A stretch of 62,397 nt of DNA from Microtetraspora glauca. Its GTDB lineage: Bacteria; Actinomycetota; Actinomycetes; Streptomycetales; Streptomycetaceae. The translations under genes and the position numbers were made by a program. This document shows positions 45,843 to 56,646 of this stretch, piece by piece. Location of the stretch: positions 1 to 62,397 of the forward strand of contig JOFO01000040.1 of assembly GCA_000721275.1 (NCBI GenBank), written 5' to 3'. The first letter of the stretch is position 1. Each line of letters opens with the position of its first letter. The notes below the pieces were generated by a model, which was not told where the DNA came from, did not search any database, and worked only from the letters and a program-made list of their open reading frames with translations.

Positions 45843-48800
45843 TCACGGGCGGAGCGCCGTCGCCAGCTGGGCGCGCGACCGCACGTCCAGCTTCTGGTAG
45901 ATGCGGGTCAGCCGCGCCTCCACCGTCTTCACGCTCAGGAACAGCTTCGCCGCCGCCTCCTGGTTCGAGGCGCCCTGCCCGACCAGCCGCGCCAGCCGCA
46001 GCTCCGCCTCCGTCAGCGACGCCAGCGCCGTCGGCGCCTCGTCCCCGCCCGGCGCGGCTCCCGGCAGCTCGCCCGCCGGCGCCTCCGTCGCCAGCGCCAG
46101 CCACGGCGCCGCACCCGCCCGCTCGAAGACGGTCGCCGCCCCGTGCAGCGCCGCCTGCGCCGCCGACCGCCGCCGCCGCTTCCGCTCCACCCGCGCCAGC
46201 GCCATCAGCGCCCGGCCCTGCTCCAGCGGCAGCCCCGCCTCCGCGAACCGGCCCGCCGTCCGGGTCAGCAGCTCCGCCGCCTCGTCCGTCCGCCCCTCCG
46301 CCGCGAGGCACAGCCCCTGTGCCCGGTCGCAGCCCAGCAACACCGTGGACCGGCCCAGCCGTTCGGCCACCGGCCGCACCTCCGCGAGCAGCGCCGCGGC
46401 CTCGTCCACGGCGTCGTGCGCGAGCAGCGCCTCCGCCAGCTCCTCGTGCCAGCGCAGCATCGACGGGTCGACCGTCGACTGCGCCCGCTCGTCGGCCTGC
46501 ACCCGGCGCAGCGTCTCCAGGGCCGCCGCCACGTCGCCGTTGACCAGCTGCACCCGGCCGAGCGCGTACCGGCTCCGCGACAGGAAGACCCGGTCGCCCT
46601 CCTCCTCGGACGCCTGGACGCTCCGCCGCGCGTAGCTCGCCGCCCGGCCCAGGCTGCCGCCCGCCGTCTCGGCGAGCGCCAGCGCGTACCAGGCGGGCCC
46701 GGGCGACAGGCCGGCCTCCAGGGTCAGCGCCAGCGACTGGCCCGCGTGCGCCAGCGCCGCCGCGCACGCGCCGATCCGCGACTCGATCTCCGCGAGCGTC
46801 CGGAACAGCTCGATGGCGTCCTCGACCGAACCGCGCCGCTGCACCAGCGGCAGCAGCGCGTTCAACTCGTCCCGCGCGTCCGTCAGCCGGTCGTCGAACA
46901 GCGCGTGACGGATCGTCAGGATCTGGGCGGCGTTGCGGATGCCCAGCGGCCGTTCCGCCAGCTCCAGTTCCCGCGCCCGGGCCAGGACCCGTTCGGCGTC
47001 GGCGGATCCCAGGGCCCGCTCCATCCGGGCCTGCACGGTCAGCGCCTGCGCGGCGGTCCGCGCGTCGCCCACCGACGAGGCCAGCGCCGCCGACTCCATC
47101 GCCGCCGTCCGGGACCGCTCCGGATCGCCTTCCGCCAGCACGTACTTGACGGCCAGCCGGAGCTGCACGGCGGCCCGCAGCGCGGTCTCGCCCTCCGAGT
47201 CCTCCATGGCGTGCACGTACATGTCGTCGAGGTCGGTCAGACCCTGTCCTGCGGTGTCGAGGACGGCGAGCCGGGCCCGGACCCGGTCGGCGGGGGAGGC
47301 GTCCCGGGCGAGCAGGTCGGTGGCGGCCCGCATCGCCAGGTCGGCGCGGGCGGCGCGGGCGGCCTCCTCGGCCGCGTCCACCAGCCGGGCGATCCGCCGC
47401 ACGCCGTCCCGTCCGGGCGTCGACTCGGCCGCCAGCAGCGCCAGTTCGGCGGCGAGCGCGTTGTTCCCGCGCCGCCGGGCGGCCTCCGCCGCGGCGGCGA
47501 CCTCGGCGGCCAGCTCCTCGTCCGGCCGGTCGGTGGCGAGCGCCCGGTGGCGCACCGCCTCGACGGGGTCGTCCACGACCTCCGCGAGCGCCGCGTGGCC
47601 GGTGCTGCGCTCCGTCCAGCTGGCGTCGTGCACGAGGGTGGAGGGGAGCAGGCCGGCGGTGAAGGCGAGCGAGCCGTCCTCGGCGAGCGACACCAGGCCG
47701 GCCCGTTCGGCGGCGGCGAGGTCGGCCTCGGCGTCGGGCCGGCCGGCGCGGCGGACCAGCGTCGCCGAGGGGCGCAGCGCGAGCGCCGCGAGCAGCAGGG
47801 TGGCCCGGACCCGCGGCGGGGCGGTGCCGAGGAGCTGGCGGGCGAGGTCCCGGGCCCGGCCGGAGAGGGTCAGCGCCTCGGCGTGGTGCACGGGGGTGCG
47901 GGCGTCGGCGAGGGAGCGGCCGACGGCGAGCGCGAGCCGCGGGTTGCCGCCGCTGGCGCGGTGGATGCGTCCGGCCATCCGGGACGGCAGCCGGTGGTGG
48001 ATGAGGAGTTCGGCGATCTCGTCGGCCTGGAGCGGCGGGACGAGCAGCAGATCGGCCTCGGACGGCACCCACAGGTGCGCGGAGTGGCCCCCGTGGGGGC
48101 GGCCGGCGGCGCCGGTGCCGGGTTCCGGGCCGTCGGCGCGGTGGGTGTCCCCGTACGGCTCCGGGGTCTCGACCGCGATGACGCGCAGCGACGGCGGGGC
48201 GAGGTGCAGCGCGAAGCGGAGCAGGTCGGTGCTGTCGGGGTCGAGGAACTCGGCGCCGTCGACGACGAGCAGCACCGGGCCCCGGGTGGTGAGCGCGCGC
48301 AGGATGCGGGCGATGCCCAGCCGCAGGGCGATCGGGTCCCAGCCGCCTTCCTGGAGGGGGGCCTCGCGGCAGAGCATGGCGACGGCGGTGCGCTGCGGTC
48401 CGGGCAGGTCGTCGAAGGCGGCGGAGGCGGAGACCCCGGCCGGGAGGGCGCCGGGGGCGCCGAGGACGTGCCCGGCGAGCCGGGGCGGCGCGTCCTCGCA
48501 GGAGAGCACGGCGGTGGGTTCGTGGCGCGGTCCGGGCCAGGCCGCGGTCGCGGCCACCGAGGCCACGAGCGCCGCGGCGGCGGCGCCGGGGATCGCCCGG
48601 TCCGAGGGGAGGGTGGCGAGCCAGAGCACGGTCTCGCCGCGGGCCTCGGCCCGGGCGGCGGCGGCCAGCGCGACCTCGGTCTTGCCGACGCCGGCGGGCC
48701 CCGTGAGCAGGGCGCGGCCGCGGGCGTGCAGCACGGATTCGAGGCGGGTGAGCAGCTCCTCGCGGCCCACCGGGGCCGGCGGCCCCGGGATGCCGGGGGA

Positions 48801-48899
48801 GCGTGCGGGCAGGGGGCCGTGCGGAACCGTCGTCACCTGGTCGTCACCTCCGCCCGTGGGCCCCGCCCATGAGCCCTGCGCAGAGGATACGGAGCCCAC
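45843..48899 (-). CDS. LAL-type LuxR-family regulator (AAA plus HTH)
   Basis: A 1018-residue regulator with a Walker A motif LLTGPAGVGKTEVALAA near residue 65, an AAA/STAND ATPase domain, a long TPR-like helical region, and a C-terminal LuxR helix-turn-helix (LTEAELRLARLVGQGASNQEAAAKLF, then TVEARLTRIYQKL). These large regulators act as ATP-dependent activators, often of secondary metabolism. The first start is a GTG at 48899; GTG 48836 is an alternative. It is the only large activator in the window but is 14 kb from the aziridine genes, so a pathway link is unproven. Confidence 0.92.
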   Translation of the reverse strand: MGSVSSAQGSWAGPTGGGDDQVTTVPHGPLPARSPGIPGPPAPVGREELLTRLESVLHARGRALLTGPAGVGKTEVALAAAARAEARGETVLWLATLPSDRAIPGAAAAALVASVAATAAWPGPRHEPTAVLSCEDAPPRLAGHVLGAPGALPAGVSASAAFDDLPGPQRTAVAMLCREAPLQEGGWDPIALRLGIARILRALTTRGPVLLVVDGAEFLDPDSTDLLRFALHLAPPSLRVIAVETPEPYGDTHRADGPEPGTGAAGRPHGGHSAHLWVPSEADLLLVPPLQADEIAELLIHHRLPSRMAGRIHRASGGNPRLALAVGRSLADARTPVHHAEALTLSGRARDLARQLLGTAPPRVRATLLLAALALRPSATLVRRAGRPDAEADLAAAERAGLVSLAEDGSLAFTAGLLPSTLVHDASWTERSTGHAALAEVVDDPVEAVRHRALATDRPDEELAAEVAAAAEAARRRGNNALAAELALLAAESTPGRDGVRRIARLVDAAEEAARAARADLAMRAATDLLARDASPADRVRARLAVLDTAGQGLTDLDDMYVHAMEDSEGETALRAAVQLRLAVKYVLAEGDPERSRTAAMESAALASSVGDARTAAQALTVQARMERALGSADAERVLARARELELAERPLGIRNAAQILTIRHALFDDRLTDARDELNALLPLVQRRGSVEDAIELFRTLAEIESRIGACAAALAHAGQSLALTLEAGLSPGPAWYALALAETAGGSLGRAASYARRSVQASEEEGDRVFLSRSRYALGRVQLVNGDVAAALETLRRVQADERAQSTVDPSMLRWHEELAEALLAHDAVDEAAALLAEVRPVAERLGRSTVLLGCDRAQGLCLAAEGRTDEAAELLTRTAGRFAEAGLPLEQGRALMALARVERKRRRRSAAQAALHGAATVFERAGAAPWLALATEAPAGELPGAAPGGDEAPTALASLTEAELRLARLVGQGASNQEAAAKLFLSVKTVEARLTRIYQKLDVRSRAQLATALRP

Positions 48900-49058
48900 C
48901 GTCCCCGTCCAGGTCCCGTGTCCGGCATACGGACACCGGTGTGCGCCGCGGATCGTTCCCGGACGTCGGCGACGCCCCCGTGGTGTAGACCACGAGGGCG
49001 CCGCTGACCAGCGGTGATGCTGGTGTGGGGGGTGGAGTTGGTGCGGTGGGGCGGAGGA

Positions 49059-50888
49059 TCAGAAGGTGAGCGACCAGGAGTCGATGTAGCCGGTGTCACC
49101 CGTGGCCACATCGCGGACGCGGAGCTGCCAGGTGCCGTTGGCGACCTCGCTGGAGGCGTCGACCGTGTACGTCGTGATGACGTTGTCGGCGCTGTCCGAG
49201 GAGGAGGACGTCTTCAGGTTGCGCACCGTGCCGTCGGGGGCGACCAGGTCGACGACCAGGTCCCCGCGCCAGGTGTGCTTGATGTCGACGCCGACCTTGA
49301 GGGCGGCCGGGGCGTTGCCGGTGCGGCCGGTGACGGCGATCGAGGACGACACGGTGGTGTTGTCGGAGATCGTGACGTCGGCGGCGTTGGTGAAGACGGT
49401 GCCGGGCTGGGTGGTGCCGGTGACCGCGTTCACGGTCTTGGCCGCGTCGGCGATGCCGGTGCCGCAGCCGCCGGTGCAGGTGCCGGGCAGCGGACGCGCG
49501 TTGGTCTTGATCGCGGACTCGATGTCGGCCGGGGTGAGGGTGCTCTTGGCCGACTTCAGCAGGGCGGCGAGGCCGGCGATGTGCGGCGCGGCCATCGAGG
49601 TGCCCTGGTAGGGCTTGTAGTTCTCGGTCGACTGGACCGTGGTGCCCGAGTTCAGCGTGGAGTGGATGCCGTTCTCGGGGGTGGTGACGGTGCCGGGGGT
49701 GTCGGTGGCGCGGCGGGTCTCGCCGCCGGGCGCGGACACGTCGACGGCGGTGCCGTAGTTGGAGTAGTACGACCGGTTGCCCTCGCGGCTGGTCGACGCC
49801 ACGGTGATGACGTTCGAGCAGTTGGCGGGCGTGAAGCCGGAGGTGTTGGCGTTGCTGTTGCCCGCGGCGACGACGACGGTGGTGCCGCGCGAGACGGCGC
49901 CGTTGATCGCGGTCTGGTAGACGCTCGGGCAGGTGGAGCTGGCGCCGCCGAGGCTCAGGTTGATGACCTTGGCCGGGGTGGCGTTGGCCGGGACGCCCGG
50001 CACGGAGCCGCCGGAGGCCCAGGTGATGGCGTCGGCGATGTCCGAGGACGAGCCGCCGCACTTGCCGAGCACGCGGACGTGCTGGACCTTCGAGCCGTAC
50101 GCGATGCCCGCGATGCCCTTGGCGTTGTTCGTGACGGCGCCGATGGTGCCGGCCACGTGGGTGCCGTGCCAGGAGGAGTTGGAGGCGCGCGAACCGGTGC
50201 CGCACTCGCCGTCCGTGGCGTTCCAGTCGCCCTCGTCCTTCGCGTCCGCGTCCCGGCCGTTGCCGTCGCGGGCGTCGGAGGAGGTGGAGATGAAGTCGTA
50301 GCCGGCGACGGTGTTGGCCGCCAGGTCCGAGTGGGCGGCGTAGCCGGTGTCGATGACGGCGACGGTGACGCCCGAACCGGTCGTCTTGTCCCAGGCCGCG
50401 GGCACGTTCATGCCGCCGGTGGCCTCGAAGAGGTCCCACTGCTTGGCGTAGTCGGTGTCGTTCGGCGTGACGGCCATCGCGTAGGCGCGGATGTCCGCCT
50501 CGACGCGGGCGACGGACGGGTCGGCGCGGAACGCGTCCATGACCTCGTTCACGTCCTGCGAGGTCGCGGCGTCGCCCAGGTCGACCAGGGCGGCACCCCC
50601 CGCGAGGCGGCGCTCGAAGGCGAGCTTCTCGCCCGTCTCGGCGGCCTTCTCGGCGGCGTCGGTCTTCGCGGCCGCGTTGGAACCGGCCTCGGCGGCCTGG
50701 CTCTTGTAGGTGACGATGACCTTCTCGACCGGGGCGCTCGGGAGCGCCCGCATCGCCTGCGAGGCCGGGGCCGGCTTCGGGGTGGGTGCGGCCGGGGCGG
50801 CGGCGAACGCCCCGGTGGTGGTGGCAGCGGCACCGATGATCGCGGCGGTGGCGACCACGGATATGACTCTCCGCCTGGAACCGTTCAA
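49059..50888 (-). CDS. Secreted S8 subtilase with C-terminal P domain
   Basis: The 609-residue protein has a signal peptide (SRRRVISVVATAAIIGAAAT, cleaved near AFAAAP), an inhibitor-type prodomain (about 50-140), and a subtilisin catalytic domain with the Asp in VAVIDTGYAAHSDL, His in SWHGTHVAGTIGA and Ser in YQGTSMAAPHIAGLAALL. A C-terminal proprotein-convertase P domain (about 490-609) contains KHTWRGDLVVDLVAPDGT and ends GYIDSWSLTF. It is an extracellular serine protease. The gene is monocistronic, with a 577-bp upstream gap. Confidence 0.95.
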   Translation of the reverse strand: MNGSRRRVISVVATAAIIGAAATTTGAFAAAPAAPTPKPAPASQAMRALPSAPVEKVIVTYKSQAAEAGSNAAAKTDAAEKAAETGEKLAFERRLAGGAALVDLGDAATSQDVNEVMDAFRADPSVARVEADIRAYAMAVTPNDTDYAKQWDLFEATGGMNVPAAWDKTTGSGVTVAVIDTGYAAHSDLAANTVAGYDFISTSSDARDGNGRDADAKDEGDWNATDGECGTGSRASNSSWHGTHVAGTIGAVTNNAKGIAGIAYGSKVQHVRVLGKCGGSSSDIADAITWASGGSVPGVPANATPAKVINLSLGGASSTCPSVYQTAINGAVSRGTTVVVAAGNSNANTSGFTPANCSNVITVASTSREGNRSYYSNYGTAVDVSAPGGETRRATDTPGTVTTPENGIHSTLNSGTTVQSTENYKPYQGTSMAAPHIAGLAALLKSAKSTLTPADIESAIKTNARPLPGTCTGGCGTGIADAAKTVNAVTGTTQPGTVFTNAADVTISDNTTVSSSIAVTGRTGNAPAALKVGVDIKHTWRGDLVVDLVAPDGTVRNLKTSSSSDSADNVITTYTVDASSEVANGTWQLRVRDVATGDTGYIDSWSLTF

Positions 50889-51465
50889 GGTGGTGGGCCC
50901 TTTCGAGTACGACGTAGGTGCGGAGCAGTGGCGGCGGCGCGGGAGTCGCGGGGCGAAGTGGGGTCGCGTCCGAGGTCCCTGGGCTGGGGGGCCCGTGCGC
51001 CGCCACCGGCGCCGACGGCCCGGGTCAAGGCCGTCACCGGCGGCGGTCTCCCCGCATGCACCTGTCAGATGCGATGTGGGGGATGTTATCCGCCGGTGCG
51101 GAGGACAGTAGGGAACGGGGAGGTGAACGCGATACGGGGAAAACCCTTGTCACCCCTCAGGGGTGGGGAGGGGGTCCCCCTCGGAGCGGGGACGGCCGGC
51201 GGCGCGGGGTGGGCGCGCCGCCCCGTGCCGCGCCGCACCGGACCCCTTCCGGCGGCCGAACCGGCCCGATCCGACCCGCTCACGGGCAGGCCGGCGTCCG
51301 TCGGGGCCGCCCGGGGGGCCGCGCGGGGTCGACCGCGCGGCGGGACGGGGGCGGGGCGGCCCGGGTGCGTTGAGGGGGCACGGGACGGCCGCGTGGCCTC
51401 CGGTCGCGGAAGAAAGGGCCAGAAAAAGGGGCGTACCGGAGGGAAAGTGTCAAGCGGTGCGGAAA
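50889..51465. other. Intergenic region upstream of the subtilase
   Basis: A 577-bp gap with no supported ORF on either strand. It holds CACCCCTCAGGGGTG (51151-51165, a 7-bp hairpin), next to a lower-GC stretch that may include the subtilase promoter on the minus strand. Otherwise it is very GC-rich with no clear element. Confidence 0.4.
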
Positions 51466-52332
51466 TCAGCCCAGTTCGAGGGTCGTGACGCCGAAGACGC
51501 GGTCCGCCGCCACCGGGCGCACCGGGCCGGTGTACATGCGGGCCGTCTCGAACGTCGGCGTCAGGCCGCGCTCCTCCGCGAGCCGCGCCGCCGCCGGGTT
51601 GGTCTCCGGCATGTCGACGGCGATCGCCCGCGTCCCGAACTCCCGGGCCGCCCCGGCGAGCGCGTCGAGCAGCGCCGCCGCGTCCTCCGGCCCGTCCGCG
51701 AACAGCGGCCCCACCCGGGCCTCGTCCTGCGAGGGCCGGACGACGCCGTAGCCGGTCACCCGGCCGTCCGTCACCCGGGCCAGCGCGCGGTGCCCCGGGG
51801 TGGTCAGCCAGGCGGCGAGGAAACGGGGCCGCTCGGCGTGGTGGCAGGCCGAGTCATACGCGGCGAGCTGCGCCGGATCGACCTGCGTGGCCGGGACGAC
51901 CCCGGTCACCGGGCGGTCGGGGGACGGGACCTCTCCGACGTAGCGGGCGCTGCGGTAGGCGGTGGTGAACCCGGAGCGCCGGTAGTTGTCCTGCTGGGCC
52001 GGCACCCCGTCGAGCCCCACCGTCCGTCCGCCCGCGTGCGCGAGCCCGGCCCGCCAGGTGGCCAGCCCGAGGCCCCGGCCGCGCAGTTCGGGCCGGACCA
52101 GGTAGAAGCCGAGGAAGGCGTAGGCGTCCCCGTACGTCACCACGGAGACGGCGGAGACCGGCTCGCCGTCGAGCCGGCCGAGGAAGAATCCGTCCGGATC
52201 CTGCGCGAAGAAGGCGTCGCCGTCGGCCCGTCCGGGGTTCCACCCCTCTTCGACGGCCCAGGCCCGGACGAGTTCCCACTCGTCACGGGTGGCACGGGTG
52301 ACGGCGAGCGAACCGGGGGAGAGCGGGGTCAC
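51466..52332 (-). CDS. GNAT-family N-acetyltransferase with second acetyltransferase-like half
   Basis: The 288-residue protein has a GNAT core, FLGFYLVRPELRGRGLGLATW, with the R-G-x-G-L acetyl-CoA loop, and a C-terminal half (GYGVVRPSQDEARVGPLFADGPEDAAALL) like the DUF1248/GNAT_C-type tandem domain. The GTG at 52332 follows AAGGGA; longer in-frame extensions are Arg/Gly-rich and unlikely. The acceptor is unknown. It has no close co-directional neighbour. Confidence 0.87.
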   Translation of the reverse strand: MTPLSPGSLAVTRATRDEWELVRAWAVEEGWNPGRADGDAFFAQDPDGFFLGRLDGEPVSAVSVVTYGDAYAFLGFYLVRPELRGRGLGLATWRAGLAHAGGRTVGLDGVPAQQDNYRRSGFTTAYRSARYVGEVPSPDRPVTGVVPATQVDPAQLAAYDSACHHAERPRFLAAWLTTPGHRALARVTDGRVTGYGVVRPSQDEARVGPLFADGPEDAAALLDALAGAAREFGTRAIAVDMPETNPAAARLAEERGLTPTFETARMYTGPVRPVAADRVFGVTTLELG

Positions 52333-52565
52333 GGGCGGTCCCTTCGGGGAGGCGTGAACGGCGTGGGGAGCGTGCGGCGGCCGGTCGTCGGACCGGACGC
52401 GTGCGGACCGCGGGCCCGCCTCCGTACGCGTTGGCGGACCCGGACGAAAGCGGCCCCATCGCCCATCAGATCGGACAAAGCGCCCCACCGTAGCGCCTCC
52501 CGGCCCGCTGCTCCGCGCGCGCCGAACGATTCCGGCCGCCGTGCCCGGAGAAGGCCCCGGGCGCC

Positions 52566-53482
<917 letters not shown>

Positions 53483-53486
<4 letters not shown>

Positions 53487-54499
53487 GCGCCCGTCCCGCC
53501 GCTGCCGCCGTCGCCGAGCTTCGCGAGGAGGCCGGTGAGGACGTCGGGGGAGAGGGTGAGGTGCTGGATCCTCGGCAGCTGCTCGGCGGCGCGGGTGAGG
53601 GCGAGGGCGCGCAGCACGGCCGGGTCGGCGGCGGCGTGCGCCTGGAGCCAGGCGGTCTGCGCGGCGGCGCGGGCGTCGCCGACCTCGCGCGCGGCCTCGG
53701 CCTCGGCGCGCGCGAGCCGCACCTTCCGCACCGCCTCGGCCTCGGCGCGTACCGCGTCGGCGGCGGCGGCCTCCTCCGCCTCCCGGCGGGCGTTGGTGCC
53801 GCGCTGCTCGACGAGCCGTTCCTCCTGCCGGGCCAGCTCGATCTTGCTGGCCAGCTCGTTCTCGGCGATCGCCCGCTCGCGCTCGACGGCGACCGCGCGC
53901 CGCTCGTAGGTGGCCCGGTCAGCCTCCTGCTGGACCTGCTCGCGGGCGGGGGTGCGCAGCGCGCGCTCGACCTCGGGTTCGGGCCGGATCGCGACGACGC
54001 GGACGGCGACCACCTCGATGCCGGTCGCCGGGAGCCGCGGTTCGGCGGCGAGCCCGTCCGTGATCCGGTCCCGTACCGCCGCCACGCCGTCCACCAGGGC
54101 CCGCGCGAGCGGGGTCCGGGCGAGCACGTCGAGGGCGTGCTGCTGGGCGGTCTCGGTGAGCAGGGTCGCGATCTGCTCCAGCGGGGTGCCGCGCCAGACG
54201 CCGGTGTCGGGGTCGATGGAGAAGTCGAGGCGGGCGGCGGCGGTCGCCGGGTCACCGATCCGGTACGTGACGGTGGACTGCACGCTCACGTCCTGGAAGT
54301 CCGCGGTGCGGGCGTGGAAGGCCATCGCGAGCTCGCGGTCGTCCACCGGCACCTCGGAGAGCGCGGCGCTGAGCGGCCGGAACCAGAAGCTGAGCCCGGT
54401 GCCGTCGTGCGCGAGCCGCCCGCGCTTCTGGTGGCGGATGTGGGCGGTGGGCGCGGAGCGGAGGTGGCGCCAGCCGGCCCGCCGGGTGATGTCGGCCAT
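53483..54499 (-). CDS. SPFH/band 7 domain protein
   Basis: The 338-residue protein has a band-7 region ([58 protein letters not shown]) followed by a long Ala/Glu/Arg coiled coil (about 190-290) and a short C-terminal domain. No N-terminal membrane helix is evident, so it may be peripheral. ATG 54499 is used; upstream in-frame ATGs fall inside the promoter. It is coupled to the NAD-kinase-like gene and lies behind a promoter with two dyad operators. Confidence 0.85.
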
Positions 54500-54516
54500 G
54501 TGAGAGAACCCCCTTG

Positions 54517-54564
54517 TCGTCATGATGACGATAGCGGGGTGATCCACTTATCGTCAAGGTGACG
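54517..54564 (-). promoter_or_regulatory. SPFH operon promoter with two TGACG/CGTCA dyad operators
   Basis: On the minus strand TTGACG (54557-54552), an 18-bp spacer and TATCGT (54533-54528) form a strong promoter. A 7-bp-arm palindrome TCGTCAT-n-ATGACGA (54517-54531) overlaps the -10 and start point, and a second dyad CGTCA-nnn-TGACG (54552-54564) overlaps the -35. Both share the same half site, implying one dimeric repressor. The binding protein is unknown. Confidence 0.7.
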
Positions 54565-54584
54565 TAAATAAGGGGGTGTCTCTC

Positions 54585-55568
54585 TCAGCGGGCGGGCTCC
54601 GCCTCCGGTACGGGCCCGAGCGCCCCGCCCAGCGACTCGGCCAGGCTCGCCACCGCGGGCTCAGCCGGTTCCGCTGGGGGCGGGATCGAGGGTGCCGCCG
54701 CTGCCGCCGGGGCGCCCGTGGTGAGCAGGACGACACCCCGGGCCGCGACCAGCGCCGCCGCGCCGGCCGCCAGCCAGCCCCAGACGCCCGCCCGGAAGGT
54801 CTCGCCCAGCAGCGCCACGCCGATGACGGCGGCGGCGGCCGGGTTCGACAGGTTCACCACCGCCAGCGGAGCGGCGAGCCCGCCCCGGTACGCGGTCTGC
54901 GACAGGAGCAGCCCGCCCATGGCGAACGCCGAGATCAGCACGGCCAGCAGCGCGGTCTGCCACCAGGACGGCTGCGCGCCGGGCAGCCCCACCGCCAGTG
55001 CGGCCGTGAGCGTCTGGGTCAGCGCCGACGCGACACCGGAGGCGACCCCGGAGGCGGTGGCGTGCCCGAGCCCGCGGGCCCGTACACCCCCGTCCCGGCG
55101 ACCGCCGCCCGCGAGCACCGCGATCAGCAGCGCCGTCGCCGCCGCGACGACCAGCGACTCGCGCAGGCTCAGCGCCTCGCCGGGCTCGGCCGGCCCGGTG
55201 ACCGCGACCAGCCCGACCAGACCGGCCAGCGTCCACAGCGCGCCCCGCCACTCCGTGCGGGTCACCCGCCGCCGGGCCGTGTACGCGCCCAGCGGCAGCG
55301 CCGCCACGAGGGTCAGCGCGCCGAGCGGCTGGACCAGGGTCAGCGGCCCGTAGTGCAGGGCGGCCACGTGGGCGAGGGCGCCGGCGGCGTTCAGGCCGAC
55401 GGCCCACCACCACTGGCCCCGCGCCAGCAGCGCCCGCAGCGCCCCGCGCCCCGAGGGGGCGGAAGGAGCGGCGGCGAGCCGGGCCTGGGCGACGGCGGCG
55501 AGCGCGTAACCGGCGGCGGAGACGAGGGAGAGCAGCACCGCGAGCACGGTGCCGGTGACGGTGCTCAT
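54585..55568 (-). CDS. EamA/DMT-type multi-helix membrane protein
   Basis: The 327-residue protein has about ten hydrophobic helices, two repeats of the drug/metabolite-transporter type (AVGLNAAGALAHVAALHYGPLTLVQPLGALTLV in the first; AVVNLSNPAAAAVIGVALLGETF in the second) and a Pro/Ala-rich C-terminal tail. The substrate is unknown. Its ATG overlaps the PAP2 gene stop (ATGA at 55565-55568). Confidence 0.87.
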   Translation of the reverse strand: MSTVTGTVLAVLLSLVSAAGYALAAVAQARLAAAPSAPSGRGALRALLARGQWWWAVGLNAAGALAHVAALHYGPLTLVQPLGALTLVAALPLGAYTARRRVTRTEWRGALWTLAGLVGLVAVTGPAEPGEALSLRESLVVAAATALLIAVLAGGGRRDGGVRARGLGHATASGVASGVASALTQTLTAALAVGLPGAQPSWWQTALLAVLISAFAMGGLLLSQTAYRGGLAAPLAVVNLSNPAAAAVIGVALLGETFRAGVWGWLAAGAAALVAARGVVLLTTGAPAAAAAPSIPPPAEPAEPAVASLAESLGGALGPVPEAEPAR

Positions 55569-56410
55569 CGCGGCACCCCGACCGATACGGCCTCGGCGGA
55601 GGGGGCGGCGGCGCGCGGGCGGGGCACGGCGGGCGGTGCCTCGGTGTCCGCCGGTTCTCCGGGCGGGGACGACGGACGGACCGGCTTCGGTACGGCGAGC
55701 AGCGCGAGGCCCAGCAGCACCGCGGCCACGACGGCGTCCAGCCAGTAGTGGTTGGCGGTGCCGACGATCACGAGCAGCGTCAGCGCCGGGTGCAGCAGCC
55801 ACCACCAGCGCAGCCGGGTGCGGGTCGCGGCGATCAGGCCGACGGCCACCATCAGCGCCCACCCGAAGTGCAGCGACGGCATCGCGGCGAACTGGTTCGC
55901 CATCGAGTCGGCCTCGGGGGCGGCGCCGTACACGGACGGGCCGTAGACCCGCGCGGTGTCGACCAGTCCGGCGGCGGCGAGCATCCGCGGCGGCGCGAGC
56001 GGCAGCGCGATGTGCAGCGCCAGGGCGGCGCCGGTGACCAGGGCCAGGACGCGCCGCGCCCACAGGTAGTGGGCGGGCCGGCGCCAGAACAGCCAGACGA
56101 GGAAGAGGACCGTGGCCGGGAAGTGCACGGCCGCGTAGTAGGTGTTCGCGGCCCGGATCAGCGGCTCGCCGTGCAGCAGGAGCTGCTGGACGGCGCCCTC
56201 GCCGGGGAGGTGGAGGACGCGCTCGGCGTCCCAGACCCGGTCGGCGTTGTGGAAGGCGCGGGTCTCGTGCCCGTTCGCGACGAGCCGGCCGAGCTTGTAG
56301 ACGAGGAAGAGCCCGGTGACGAGCAGCAGCTCGCGCAGGAGCGGCGGTCGTCCGCCCCGCTCCCGGGAGCCGGGACGGAGCCCGAGCGTCCCGCGTATCC
56401 GGGTTGCCAT
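55565..56410 (-). CDS. PAP2-superfamily membrane phosphatase/inositolphosphotransferase-like
   Basis: The 281-residue membrane protein has about six helices with AMPSLHFGWALMVAVG and GTANHYWLDAVVAAVLLG, the two His-containing active-site motifs of the PAP2/Aur1-like group (PSxHxxW and H-Y-x-x-D). It would dephosphorylate or transfer a lipid phosphate head group. It is coupled to the EamA-like protein and divergent from a TetR gene whose operator-like repeats lie in the 236-bp gap. Confidence 0.88.
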   Translation of the reverse strand: MATRIRGTLGLRPGSRERGGRPPLLRELLLVTGLFLVYKLGRLVANGHETRAFHNADRVWDAERVLHLPGEGAVQQLLLHGEPLIRAANTYYAAVHFPATVLFLVWLFWRRPAHYLWARRVLALVTGAALALHIALPLAPPRMLAAAGLVDTARVYGPSVYGAAPEADSMANQFAAMPSLHFGWALMVAVGLIAATRTRLRWWWLLHPALTLLVIVGTANHYWLDAVVAAVLLGLALLAVPKPVRPSSPPGEPADTEAPPAVPRPRAAAPSAEAVSVGVPR

Positions 56411-56528
56411 GGCGCGGCACTTCCCTCCGGCGGCCGGTCGACCGGCCGAGCGGCCGGCGGTCGACCGCTCTCGTCGATCAATCGGTCAAAAACGCAACAA
56501 ACGGAGGAACTGTAGATCCGAATTCATC

Positions 56529-56562
56529 GAGACGCAAGCGTCTCGATACGTTTGCGTCTCGA
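56529..56562. promoter_or_regulatory. Inverted/direct repeat operator between PAP2 and TetR genes
   Basis: GAGACGCAA (56529-56537) and TTGCGTCTC (56552-56560) are exact inverse complements. In addition CGAGACGC/GCGTCTCG forms an inner palindrome at 56528-56545, and GCGTCTCGA recurs 16 bp apart (56538, 56554). Three half sites between divergent genes suggest cooperative binding by the adjacent TetR protein. Confidence 0.7.
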
Positions 56563-56646
56563 TTGTGCGCCCCCTACTCTCGTATGTGCAGAGGAAGGGT
56601 GCTCTCGCCCCGCGCGCAGAGCCCCGGAGGGATCCGGGAGGGACCG

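Noticed and set aside
51151..51165. Riboswitch upstream of the subtilase
   Set aside because: One short hairpin only; no conserved riboswitch core recognised.
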